A stretch of DNA of 7,926 nt from JBJXGC01 sp046154545 (GTDB lineage: Bacteria > Chloroflexota > Dehalococcoidia > Tepidiformales > Tepidiformaceae). Location: contig JBJXGC010000136.1 in assembly GCA_046154545.1 (NCBI GenBank), positions 1 to 7,926 of the forward strand, written 5' to 3'. A model generated the notes under the pieces. The model searched no databases. It saw nothing but the letters and a program-made list of their open reading frames with translations, and was not told the origin of the DNA. The translations under genes were made by a program, and so were the position numbers. Shown piece after piece: positions 1 to 6,837 of this stretch; the first letter of the stretch is position 1; every line of letters starts with the position of its first letter.

Positions 1-2048
1 ATCGTCCCAAGCGATGGCTGCTCTGGCCAGGTTGCCGTGCTCAGCGCCAGCTCCCAGTCAGCACCCCATTCGCTGGAGGGCGTGACGAAGGTAAGCGCCT
101 CGAAATGTGGGTTGAACATGACGAGAAAGCTGTCCCCAATGACCTGTCTCCCTTGCTGGTCCGGGGTCGGGATCGCCTCTCCGTTCAGAAACACGGTGAG
201 GGCTTTGGCGAAGCCCGTCTCCCAGTCGTCCTGGGACATGCGGTCGCCGTCCGGCCGGAACCAACCGATGTCCTGAAGACCCGAGTCCTGAATCGCCCGG
301 CCCTGAAACCACCGGCGCCGCCGGAAGACGGGCTGCGCGTGGAACAGGCGCAAGACCGTCTGGACGAAGCCCAGCAACTCCTCGTCCGGATGCTCCCAGT
401 CATACCAGGAGAGCGCGCTGTCCTGGCAGTAGGTATTGTTGTTGCCCTGCTGGGTGCGACCGATCTCATCGCCCCCCGCGATCATGGGCACCCCCTGCGA
501 CAACAGAAGCGTCGCGAGCAGGTTCCGTTGCTGGCGCGCCCGGAGCTCCAGGACTTCCTGGTCATCAGTCGGCCCTTCGACGCCGCAGTTCCATGACCGG
601 TTATGAGACTCACCGTCGCGATTGTCCTCACCGTTCGCTTCGTTGTGCTTGTCGTTGTACGACACCAGGTCCCTGAGCGTGAACCCATCGTGACAGGTGA
701 CGAAGTTTATACTGGCGAACGGGCGCCGGCCCGTACTGCTATACAGGTCTGAGCTACCGGTGAACCGCGCAGCGAATTCGTTGAAGCTCTCGTCCTGCCC
801 TCGCCAATAGTCGCGAATGCAGTCTCGGTACTTGCCATTCCACTCAGACCACAGCACAGGGAAGTTGCCGACCTGGTATCCGCCTTCTCCAACGTCCCAT
901 GGCTCCGCAATCAGTTTCACCTGGTTCACTACCGGGTCCTGCTGGATCAGGTCGAAAAAGGCGGACAGGCGATCAACCGCATGGAGCTCGCGGGCGAGGG
1001 TCGATGCGAGATCGAACCGGAACCCATCGACATGCATTTCCGTCACCCAATAGCGCAACGAGTCCATGATGAGTTGCAGCACGTGGGGCTGCCGCATATT
1101 CATCGTATTACCGGTCCCCGTATAATCCGTGTAGTAGCGGCGATCCTCTGGTGCAAGCCGGTAGTATGCCGGGTTGTCAATCCCCTTGAAGCTCAGCATG
1201 GGGCCCAGGTGATTCCCCTCGGCCGTGTGGTTATAGACCACATCCAGGATCACCTCCAATCCGGCCTGGTGCAGGGCCTCCACCATTCCCTTGAACTCAT
1301 GCACCTGGGCGCCCCCCTTGCGGTAGGCGTAGTCGCTGTGGGGAGCAAGAAACCCGATGGTGTTGTAACCCCAGTAGTTACGAAGGCCTCGTTGCGCGAG
1401 GTGGTCGTCGTGTACGAAATGGTGCACCGGCATCAATTCGATCGCCGTCACTCCGAGCGCCTTGAGGTACCCGACGGCGGCAGGATGGGCCAGGCCCGCG
1501 TACGTCCCCCGGAGCTCCGGCGGAATGTCCGGATGCCTGGCCGTGAATCCCTTGACGTGGGTTTCATAGATGACCGTCTCATGCCATGGGATATTCAGCC
1601 GCCGGTCCCAGCGCCAGTCATATCTCGGGTCGATCACAATCGCCTTGGGGATAAGCCGTGCGTTGTTGCGGCGGTCGGCGCGGTCGGGGTCGTTGAAGTT
1701 GTAGGGGAAGGCGCCAGCGCCCCATCGGACGGGGCCATCGATCGCCATGGCGTAGGGGTCCAGGAGCAGTTTGGCGGCGTTGAACCGCCGTCCCGACGCA
1801 GGATCCCACGCGCCGTGCACGCGGTAGCCGTAGCGTTGGCCGGGTCTCAGCCCCGGCAAATATCCGTGCCAGCAGTACGACGTCACCTCGGGCAACGGTA
1901 TTCGCTCCTCGGCGCCGCTCGCGTCGAACAGGCAGAGCTCCACTTTCTCGGCAGACTCGGAGAAGAGCGAGAAATTCGTCCCGGCGCCATCGTAGATTGC
2001 GCCCAAAGGAAACGGTTTTCCGGGCCAGACCGTCGTATTTCCAGGCAT
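1..2048 (-). CDS. glgX: Glycogen debranching enzyme GlgX, 3' end cut by the window edge
   Basis: Hydrolyses alpha-1,6 branch points of glycogen or limit dextrin in the cytoplasm (GH13 family, isoamylase-type). I translated the whole frame: 682 codons run from the ATG to position 3 without a stop or frameshift, so only the extreme C-terminus is missing (family members are about 660-720 residues). An N-terminal CBM48-like beta domain (about residues 10-110) precedes the barrel. The four GH13 regions are clear: DVVYNHT at 269-275, FRFD with nucleophile D346, LIAEPWD with acid/base E382, and FVTCHDG with transition-state D454. The spacing of these residues matches E. coli GlgX (from memory D336, E371, D443). 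The start overlaps the glgB stop as TGATG, with GAAGG eight bases upstream, so it is translationally coupled to glgB. TreX-like archaeal/bacterial debranching enzymes are the only close alternative; the reaction is the same. Confidence 0.97.
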   Translation of the reverse strand, partial: MPGNTTVWPGKPFPLGAIYDGAGTNFSLFSESAEKVELCLFDASGAEERIPLPEVTSYCWHGYLPGLRPGQRYGYRVHGAWDPASGRRFNAAKLLLDPYAMAIDGPVRWGAGAFPYNFNDPDRADRRNNARLIPKAIVIDPRYDWRWDRRLNIPWHETVIYETHVKGFTARHPDIPPELRGTYAGLAHPAAVGYLKALGVTAIELMPVHHFVHDDHLAQRGLRNYWGYNTIGFLAPHSDYAYRKGGAQVHEFKGMVEALHQAGLEVILDVVYNHTAEGNHLGPMLSFKGIDNPAYYRLAPEDRRYYTDYTGTGNTMNMRQPHVLQLIMDSLRYWVTEMHVDGFRFDLASTLARELHAVDRLSAFFDLIQQDPVVNQVKLIAEPWDVGEGGYQVGNFPVLWSEWNGKYRDCIRDYWRGQDESFNEFAARFTGSSDLYSSTGRRPFASINFVTCHDGFTLRDLVSYNDKHNEANGEDNRDGESHNRSWNCGVEGPTDDQEVLELRARQQRNLLATLLLSQGVPMIAGGDEIGRTQQGNNNTYCQDSALSWYDWEHPDEELLGFVQTVLRLFHAQPVFRRRRWFQGRAIQDSGLQDIGWFRPDGDRMSQDDWETGFAKALTVFLNGEAIPTPDQQGRQVIGDSFLVMFNPHFEALTFVTPSSEWGADWELALSTATWPEQPSLGT

Positions 2049-4024
2049 CAACCGGGCCTTCTCGCCGAGTCCAGGATAAGGATGGCGAGAGGCGGAAGTG
2101 TGAGGTTCAGGGAGTAGGGACGGCCGTGTGCCGATACCGGTGTAGCCTCCACACCGCCCATGTTTCCCTGGCCGCTTCCGTAGTACACGGTTGCATCGCT
2201 GTTCATGGCCTCGCGCCAAAATCCGCCTACTGGCACGCCCACGCGGTAGTTCTGCCGCACTACCGGCGTGAAATTGCAGACGACCAGGACGGTGCTCCCC
2301 TGCGACGCCCCTTTGCGGAGAAACGATAGCGCACTGGCGGCGCTGTCGTCCGCATCTATCCACTCGAACCCCGATGGATCGTGATCCCGCTCGTAAAGGG
2401 CCGGCTCTCCGCGGTAGTAATCGTTGAGGTCGGCCAGCCAGCGCTTCATTCCGGCGTGGGGAGCGTGTTGGAGGAGCGGCCAATCCAACGCGCCGTCATG
2501 CTGCCACTCCGAGCGCTGGGCGAGTTCGGCCCCCATAAACAGCAGCTTCTTCCCCGGAGTCGCGTACATGAACCCCAACAGCAGGCGGAGATTCGCAAAT
2601 TGCTGCCACTCATCGCCTGGCATCTTTCCAAGCAGCGACCCCTTGCCATAGACCACCTCGTCATGGGACAGCGGGAGCACAAAGTTCTCGTGGAAGGCAT
2701 ACAGCGACCGGAAGGTGAGCCGGTTGTGGTGATAACTGCGGTAGAGCGGATCCTTCGACATATAGTCGAGCACGTCGTGCATCCAGCCCATATCCCACTT
2801 CAGGCCAAAGCCAAGCCCGCCGACGTAGGTGGGCCGCGACACGGCAGGCCAGGAAGTCGACTCCTCCGCGATGGTTTGCACGTCCGGGAAGCTCCGGTAG
2901 ACCTCTTCGTTCAGGCGCCGGAGTAAGGTCACAGCGGCGAGGTTCTCGCGGCCGCCGTGCTCGTTCGGGACCCATTCCCCCGGGTTCCGGGCATAGTCCA
3001 GGTAGAGCATCGAGGCGACGCCGTCCACCCGCAGTCCATCGACGTGATACTTGTCCAGCCAAAACAGGGCGTTGCTAATGAGGAAGCTGCGCACCTCGTG
3101 CCGGCCGTAGTTGAAGATGCAGCTCCGCCACTCGGGATGGAAGCCCTGGCGCGGGTCAGCATGCTCGTACAGGTGGGTCCCGTCGAAGTAGGCGAGGGCG
3201 TGGGGGTCGTTCGGGAAGTGGGAAGGGACCCAGTCGAGAATGACGCCAATCCCCTGCTGGTGGAGGTAGTCCACCAGGTACATGAAGTCCTGGGGGGTGC
3301 CGTAGGCGCTGGAGGGCGCGAAGTAGCCGGTGACCTGGTAGCCCCACGACCCGAAGAACGGGTGCTCCATGACGGGCATGAATTCGACGTGGGTGAACCC
3401 CATCTCGGTCATATGCTCGGCCAGTTGGGGCGCGAGTTCGCGATAGCTTAAGGAGCGGTTACCTTCCTCCAGGACCCGCCGCCACGAACCGATGTGGAGT
3501 TCATAGATGGACATCGGCGCCGACCGGCTGTTGGACGCCGCCCGGGTCGCCATCCAGTCCTGGTCTTCCCACTGGTATGTCATGTCCCAGGTTACCGAAG
3601 CGCTCTTTGGTGCGATCTCGCAGTGGAACGCAAACGGGTCAGACTTCTCCGCATGGAAGTTGCCTCCTTGCGAGGTGACCGCGAATTTGTAGAGCGTGGG
3701 CCCGGTGATCCCCGGCAAGAATGCTTCCCAGATGCCGGAACTGCCCTGGGGGTGCAGGGGATGTGTGCTGCCGTCCCAGCCGTTGAACTCACCGATCAGG
3801 CTCACGGCATCGGCATTGGGGGCCCAGACGGCGAAGCGCGTGCCCGCCCTCCCGTCGATCGTGTCGGGGTGGGCGCCGAGCTTGTCGTAGAGCCGAAAAT
3901 GCTCGCCACTGTTGAACAAGAACTGGTCGTCCGCCGTGAACCACAGCGGTGCGGCTACGGCCACGGTACCGCTCGATTTCTTCGCACTCATGCGCTTCCT
4001 GGGGACGACTGACTTATCACTCAT
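2048..4024 (-). CDS. glgB: 1,4-alpha-glucan (glycogen) branching enzyme GlgB
   Basis: Transfers alpha-1,4 glucan segments to the 6-OH of a chain, making glycogen branches (GH13, cytoplasm). In numbering from the upstream GTG at 4045 (665 residues), a CBM48 domain (about 55-125) has the FAVWAP and FNGWDG motifs. The barrel shows DWVPSHF (271-277), nucleophile D341 in LRVDG, acid/base E394 in TIAEEST, and D462 in SHDEV. The spacings 53 and 68 equal those I recall for E. coli GlgB (D405, E458, D526). A C-terminal beta domain follows from about 555. It is some 64 residues shorter at the N-terminus than the E. coli enzyme, so the extra N1 domain is missing, as in short-form GlgBs; a basic, low-complexity tail replaces it. 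I prefer the ATG at 4024 (658 residues) because AGAGGA lies nine bases upstream, whereas the GTG at 4045 has no ribosome binding site. Its last base overlaps glgX. Confidence 0.97.
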   Translation of the reverse strand: MSDKSVVPRKRMSAKKSSGTVAVAAPLWFTADDQFLFNSGEHFRLYDKLGAHPDTIDGRAGTRFAVWAPNADAVSLIGEFNGWDGSTHPLHPQGSSGIWEAFLPGITGPTLYKFAVTSQGGNFHAEKSDPFAFHCEIAPKSASVTWDMTYQWEDQDWMATRAASNSRSAPMSIYELHIGSWRRVLEEGNRSLSYRELAPQLAEHMTEMGFTHVEFMPVMEHPFFGSWGYQVTGYFAPSSAYGTPQDFMYLVDYLHQQGIGVILDWVPSHFPNDPHALAYFDGTHLYEHADPRQGFHPEWRSCIFNYGRHEVRSFLISNALFWLDKYHVDGLRVDGVASMLYLDYARNPGEWVPNEHGGRENLAAVTLLRRLNEEVYRSFPDVQTIAEESTSWPAVSRPTYVGGLGFGLKWDMGWMHDVLDYMSKDPLYRSYHHNRLTFRSLYAFHENFVLPLSHDEVVYGKGSLLGKMPGDEWQQFANLRLLLGFMYATPGKKLLFMGAELAQRSEWQHDGALDWPLLQHAPHAGMKRWLADLNDYYRGEPALYERDHDPSGFEWIDADDSAASALSFLRKGASQGSTVLVVCNFTPVVRQNYRVGVPVGGFWREAMNSDATVYYGSGQGNMGGVEATPVSAHGRPYSLNLTLPPLAILILDSARRPG

Positions 4025-4033
4025 CTGTTCTTT

Positions 4034-4039
4034 TCCTCT
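4034..4039 (-). promoter_or_regulatory. Ribosome binding site deciding the glgB start
   Basis: On the minus strand this reads AGAGGA, nine bases before the ATG at 4024. No comparable motif precedes the in-frame GTG at 4045, so the shorter glgB start is favoured. Confidence 0.65.
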
Positions 4040-4056
4040 CACCACAACGGGTTACC

Positions 4057-4105
4057 GGACCGATGCGCCACGGTCCCGCGACGGTGCCCCGGCCCGGTTG
4101 GGACC
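4057..4105 (-). other. Inverted repeats in the glgB leader, two mutually exclusive hairpins
   Basis: Between the small gene and glgB, GGACCG at 4057-4062 pairs perfectly with CGGTCC at 4071-4076 (loop of 8). GGTCCC at 4072-4077 can instead pair with GGGACC at 4100-4105 (loop of 22). The two pairings share bases 4072-4076, so they cannot form together. No run of T follows, so a classic intrinsic terminator is not seen. The stems are only six pairs long, and such matches can arise by chance at this GC content. Confidence 0.3.
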
Positions 4106-4564
4106 TCAAGAGCGCCGGCGCCGCGGAAGCTTGCCCCGTGCGAGCGAAAGGCCGGCGGCGGGCCGTGTCTGGTCGTCGAGCTGTAGCCGGGCGCTCGCTG
4201 GCACGCTGAAGACATGGCGGAGGAGCCCCAGGGCTTCGAGCACGATCTCCCGAAGTGTCTGCTCGTCCCAGTTGTAGCCCTCCTGGAGGGAGAGCTGCTT
4301 CGTGAATGTTGTTGGGTGGGCTTCGCCGGGTGGGGCGTGGTAGCCGAGCGAGTAGACGAGGACGAGCCGGTAGTCATCGACCAGGTGCTGGCCGGCGCCA
4401 CCGGCGACCTGCACCCAGACGGTGCGCTTCGTCCCGCGCATTTCGAGATGCCAATCGCCGGGCGCCTGGATGAAGAGGCGGCCGCCGCGACCGCCCCCAG
4501 TTAGCCCATCGAGGAGTCCGGTCGCGGCCTCGAGGTGTTCGTCCCAGGGGTCAATCGCTGCCAC
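4106..4564 (-). CDS. Conserved-looking small protein of unknown function, possibly TY-Chap/YbjN-like fold
   Basis: 152 residues, not recognised with certainty. The GTG start shares its G with the stop of the upstream dehydrogenase (TAGTG) and has no ribosome binding site of its own, so it is probably translated by coupling. Visible layout: an acidic N-terminal helix (about 1-20), a Gly-rich linker, beta-like segments rich in aromatic and hydrophobic residues (29-75), a YSLGY...PPGEAHP stretch (71-84), an amphipathic helix (about 101-120), then VFSVPASARL and a basic tail (RGKLPRRRRS). No signal peptide or membrane segment. The order of strands, an LGY/W-x-x-P turn, and a helix ending in VF-x-VP resembles TY-Chap/YbjN-type alpha/beta domains (chaperone-like folds); this is inferred from general resemblance only. 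Good base composition and clean gene packing argue that it is a real gene. Its link to the dehydrogenase is positional. Confidence 0.75.
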   Translation of the reverse strand: MAAIDPWDEHLEAATGLLDGLTGGGRGGRLFIQAPGDWHLEMRGTKRTVWVQVAGGAGQHLVDDYRLVLVYSLGYHAPPGEAHPTTFTKQLSLQEGYNWDEQTLREIVLEALGLLRHVFSVPASARLQLDDQTRPAAGLSLARGKLPRRRRS

Positions 4565-5424
4565 TACTCGTACCGGAAGAAGCCGCGGCCCGACTTGCGG
4601 CCGAGGTGTCCGAGGGAAACGAGGCGGCGGAGGAGGGTCGGCGCTTTGAAGCGCGGCTCGCCGTACTCCTCGAACATGCTCTCGGCGATGAGGTGGAGCG
4701 TGTCGAGGCCGATGAGGTCGGCCGTCGCGAGGGGGCCCATGGTGTGGTTGAGGCCGACCTTGCAGGCCATGTCGATGTCGTCCGCCGTCGCGACGCCACT
4801 GTCCAAGAGATGGATGGCGTCGAAGATGAACGGCACCAGAAGGCGGTTGGCGATGAAGCCGGGTGTGTCCTTCACCTGGACCGGCACGCGGCCCATCCTG
4901 GTGCAGATCCGGTGGGCGTCGGCGAGGGTGTCTTCCGTCGTGCTGGCGGTCGTCACGATTTCGACGAGCTTCAGCGCCCAGGGTGGGTTGAAGAAGTGGA
5001 GTCCGATGACGCGCTCAGGCCGGCCACTGGCCGCGGCGAGGTCGCTGAGCGGCAGGGAGCTGGTGTTACTGGCGAGGAGTGCCTCGGGCCGGCAAACCTG
5101 GCCGAGTTGCCGGAAGATGGCGGTCTTGACAGCGATGTCCTCGACCACCGCTTCGATGACGGCATCGGCGTCGCGCAGGGCAGCGAAGGCGGCCATGTCG
5201 GATGAGCCGTGGAGGCGGCCGATCGAGGCTTCGGCGTCGGCTTTGGAGATGCGCCCGCGCTCCGCTTCGCGTTCGAGGCGGCGGCGGGCGCCGCTCACCC
5301 CCGCATCCACGCGTGCCTCGTCGATATCCACGAGCGTAACCTCGAACCCACTGAAGGCGGCGACCTGGGCGATGCCGCTCCCCATCAGGCCTGAGCCGAC
5401 GATCCCCAGCCGCTGAAACTCCAT
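4564..5424 (-). CDS. 3-hydroxyacyl-CoA (3-hydroxybutyryl-CoA) dehydrogenase
   Basis: Oxidises (S)-3-hydroxyacyl-CoA to 3-oxoacyl-CoA with NAD+, or the reverse, in the cytoplasm; the step belongs to beta-oxidation or butyrate/PHB-type routes. The protein has 286 residues from the ATG at 5424, close to the usual 280-290 of single-function HBD enzymes. The N-terminal Rossmann motif GSGLMGSG is at 10-17, with D33 at the end of strand 2 for the NAD ribose. The catalytic dyad is H143 (in LHFFNP) and E155 (in LVEIV), 12 apart as in FadB and human HAD; S122 and N193 occupy the expected supporting positions. The C-terminal dimerisation domain ends in GRKSGRGFF. The frame stays open upstream to 5490, but that extension does not look like a Rossmann start. 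The ribosome binding site is weak (GTGGTGGG). The stop overlaps the next gene. Chain-length preference cannot be read from the sequence; NADPH-dependent PaaH/Hbd relatives are alternatives. Confidence 0.93.
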   Translation of the reverse strand: MEFQRLGIVGSGLMGSGIAQVAAFSGFEVTLVDIDEARVDAGVSGARRRLEREAERGRISKADAEASIGRLHGSSDMAAFAALRDADAVIEAVVEDIAVKTAIFRQLGQVCRPEALLASNTSSLPLSDLAAASGRPERVIGLHFFNPPWALKLVEIVTTASTTEDTLADAHRICTRMGRVPVQVKDTPGFIANRLLVPFIFDAIHLLDSGVATADDIDMACKVGLNHTMGPLATADLIGLDTLHLIAESMFEEYGEPRFKAPTLLRRLVSLGHLGRKSGRGFFRYE

Positions 5425-5526
5425 CGAGAACCCACCACTTTCCGTGCGATGTCTGATTCTACCGCAGACCCCGGGACGGGCGCGTGCCACTCCGGGCGTG
5501 CTATGCTTCGGGGCCGGAGGGACCCC
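5425..5526. promoter_or_regulatory. Divergent intergenic region between the dehydrogenase and the hot-dog gene pair
   Basis: About 100 bases separate the two outward-reading genes, so transcription start signals for both should lie here. On the minus strand TAGAAT at 5456-5461 is one mismatch from a sigma-70 -10 box, but no convincing -35 box lies at the right distance. No clear palindromic operator was seen. The assignment rests on gene orientation rather than on motifs. Confidence 0.4.
5516..5521 (+). promoter_or_regulatory. Strong ribosome binding site deciding the start of the first hot-dog gene
   Basis: GGAGGG lies five bases before the GTG at 5527. It is a near-perfect anti-16S match and favours that GTG over the in-frame ATGs at 5449 and 5503, neither of which has such a site. 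Confidence 0.75.
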
Positions 5527-5997
5527 GTGGCGGAAGACGAAGAACAGAGCTTAATCACCGACGCGCATCGCGCGGTCATCGGCCAGAAGGGCGAGGCCGT
5601 GTCGGTCACCGTGAGCGAAATCGAGGGCTCGCGCATGCGCGACGTCATCAACGACAAGGACCCGCGCTGGGCCGATGGCACGGGCGTGGCGCCACCCTAC
5701 GTGATCGCCTCATACGGCGCGCGGCCCGGGCGGAACATGGTGTTCGTACTGCCCAACGGCCTGCTCACGCAGCAGGAGTGGAAGTTCACCCGTCCGTTCA
5801 AGGTCGGGGAGCAGCTCCAGGCGGTGCCCCAGGTGGTCGATATCCGCGAGCGGATGGGTGGACGCTACGGCCACACCGTCATCGTGACCCACGCTACCGA
5901 CTACTACGACGACGGTGGAAATCATGTGGCGGCTGCCCTCACGACCTTCACCCAGTTCGACCCCAAGCGGGCCCAGAAGAGTGGAGGCGACGAATGA
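5527..5997 (+). CDS. MaoC/FAS1-like dehydratase subunit, N-terminal (non-catalytic) hot-dog type
   Basis: 156 residues from the GTG at 5527. The protein looks like the hot-dog domain found as the N-terminal half of FAS1-type dehydratases and MaoC heterodimers, which hydrate enoyl-CoA or dehydrate 3-hydroxyacyl-CoA. Visible marks: an early hot-dog segment VSVTVSEIEGSRMRDVIND, then DKDPRW (43-48) at the place of the D-x-N-P loop, VAPPYVIASY (54-63) matching the VAPP turn before the central helix, the QEWKFTRPFKVGEQL strand pair (83-97), and a C-terminal GHTVIV (116-121) with an A-TDYYDDGGNHVA hairpin. The catalytic His of active hydratases is a Trp here, usual for the partner half in heterodimers. 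No signal peptide. It overlaps the next gene by ATGA, so the two are translated together and probably assemble together. Physiological substrate unknown; the divergent dehydrogenase suggests an acyl-CoA. Confidence 0.82.
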   Translation: MAEDEEQSLITDAHRAVIGQKGEAVSVTVSEIEGSRMRDVINDKDPRWADGTGVAPPYVIASYGARPGRNMVFVLPNGLLTQQEWKFTRPFKVGEQLQAVPQVVDIRERMGGRYGHTVIVTHATDYYDDGGNHVAAALTTFTQFDPKRAQKSGGDE

Positions 5998-6419
5998 GCC
6001 AGCTGTACTGGGACGACGTGAAGGTGGACGACGAACTGCCGCCACGCGAGCACATGCCGACGACCGACACCGCGATCGACTTCTTCGGGCGCGACAACCC
6101 GAGCAACCCGGCCTTCTCCGACATCGAAGCGGGGAAGCGGATTGGGGTCGGGGGGGCGCTGGTGCCGGGCATGCTGAAGCTCGCCTGGATGACACAGTAC
6201 GTGAGCGACTGGGGCGGCACGGCATCGACGATGCGGAGCATCCGGGTGGCGTACCGGCGGCCGGACGTGGCCGACAAGGGCCTCGTGTACATCGGCCGCG
6301 TGGTCGATAAGCGCGACGAAGAGGGTAAGGGCGTGATCGAGCTCGAGGTCACGATTGTGGCCGAAGACGGCCAACCCTCGGTCCGCGGCAATGCCGTGGT
6401 CGAGCTGCCGAAGCGGTAG
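5994..6419 (+). CDS. MaoC-like dehydratase/hydratase subunit, second hot-dog protein, active site apparently degenerate
   Basis: 141 residues. The ATG overlaps the previous stop (ATGA), with GGAGG six bases upstream. The fold is that of the MaoC/hydratase-2 C-terminal half: a YWDDVKVDDELP entry strand, the loop RDNPSN (33-38), the central helix starting VPGMLKLAWMTQY (57-69), and strands MRSIRVAYRRP and GLVYIGRVVDK. In active hydratase-2 proteins the loop reads D-x-N-P-[LIV]-H and the helix is preceded by a HGM. Anchored on Asn-Pro, the Asp is Arg33 and the His is Asn38, and HGM is PGM here, so the classic dyad is absent. The family assignment is confident, the catalytic role is not. It may be a structural subunit, use other residues, or bind rather than convert acyl-CoA. 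Its operon partner is the preceding hot-dog gene; the HIRAN gene follows 13 bases later. Confidence 0.83.
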   Translation: MSQLYWDDVKVDDELPPREHMPTTDTAIDFFGRDNPSNPAFSDIEAGKRIGVGGALVPGMLKLAWMTQYVSDWGGTASTMRSIRVAYRRPDVADKGLVYIGRVVDKRDEEGKGVIELEVTIVAEDGQPSVRGNAVVELPKR

Positions 6420-6432
6420 CGGGCCGCGCGCG

Positions 6433-6813
6433 ATGTCCGACCCTCGACGCCTCACTGCTGGTAAAGCGACCCTGGACGAACCGCGGCGTTTGAGGCGGCT
6501 GGACTGCGTCGGCGAGTCGAAGTTCCAGGATGCGCTTGTTGCCATCGCAGGCGGCAAGCGGCGCGAGAGCCAGCAGATCGAGACCAACGCCGAAGTCCGG
6601 CGAGAGCCGGACAACGCCTTCGACGCGAACGCCATCCAGGTGTTCATTGCTGGCAAGCTGGTGGCGTACCTGCCGCGAGAGCTTGCGGCGCAATACGCCC
6701 CGCGTTTCGACGCGAAGAGCCTCGGCGGGATGCCCTGTCCTGCCGAGATCCGCGGCGGCTGGAGGGACGGTGGCGGGGAAGGGAGCTTTGGCGTCCGCGT
6801 CTGGCTGCCGTAG
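6433..6813 (+). CDS. Stand-alone HIRAN-domain protein
   Basis: 126 residues made almost entirely of a HIRAN domain. The domain was defined in HIP116/Rad5-type helicases, where it binds 3' single-stranded DNA ends; bacteria also carry it alone or beside nucleases. Diagnostic blocks are VGESKFQDAL (26-35), the basic/acidic turn VRREPDNAFDANAIQVF (55-71), the YLPRELAAQYAP segment (79-90), and the closing GGW...GVRVWLP (108-126). The short N-terminal extension (1-22) is basic (several Arg). No helicase, nuclease or membrane segment is attached. I chose the ATG at 6433, 13 bases past the hot-dog stop; the frame is open to 6355, but that would run through the previous gene. No ribosome binding site is visible, which suggests readthrough coupling from the upstream pair. 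Function in this cell is unknown; nucleic-acid binding is inferred from the family. Confidence 0.85.
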   Translation: MSDPRRLTAGKATLDEPRRLRRLDCVGESKFQDALVAIAGGKRRESQQIETNAEVRREPDNAFDANAIQVFIAGKLVAYLPRELAAQYAPRFDAKSLGGMPCPAEIRGGWRDGGGEGSFGVRVWLP

Positions 6814-6837
6814 CCGGGCAAGGTCTGAGCCACCGAC

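Noticed and set aside
981..2117. A long open frame on the plus strand (378 codons).
   Set aside because: It lies antisense to glgX and runs into the end of glgB; its translation has no recognisable motif and follows from high GC and codon bias of the true genes.
4535..5416. A 293-codon plus-strand frame rich in Ser and Arg.
   Set aside because: Antisense to the dehydrogenase, which has all catalytic residues. The Ser/Arg-rich composition is typical of a shadow frame.
5456..5484. TAGAAT as a -10 box for the dehydrogenase.
   Set aside because: The position 17 bases upstream reads CGCGCC, nothing like a -35 box. A lone hexamer is weak evidence in a high-GC genome of unknown sigma specificity.
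5484..5993. An upstream extension in the frame of the second hot-dog gene (open from 5484).
   Set aside because: It overlaps the first hot-dog gene in another frame and is Arg/Gly/His-rich without pattern; the ATG at 5994 has a good ribosome binding site and ATGA overlap.
6355..6813. The HIRAN gene starting at the ATG at 6355.
   Set aside because: It would overlap the hot-dog gene by 65 bases, and the extra residues show no HIRAN similarity; the ATG at 6433 fits the domain better.
6814..6837. A bidirectional terminator between the convergent HIRAN and cupin genes.
   Set aside because: Only a four-base GGCT/AGCC match is present near it and no T run follows, so it cannot be called.
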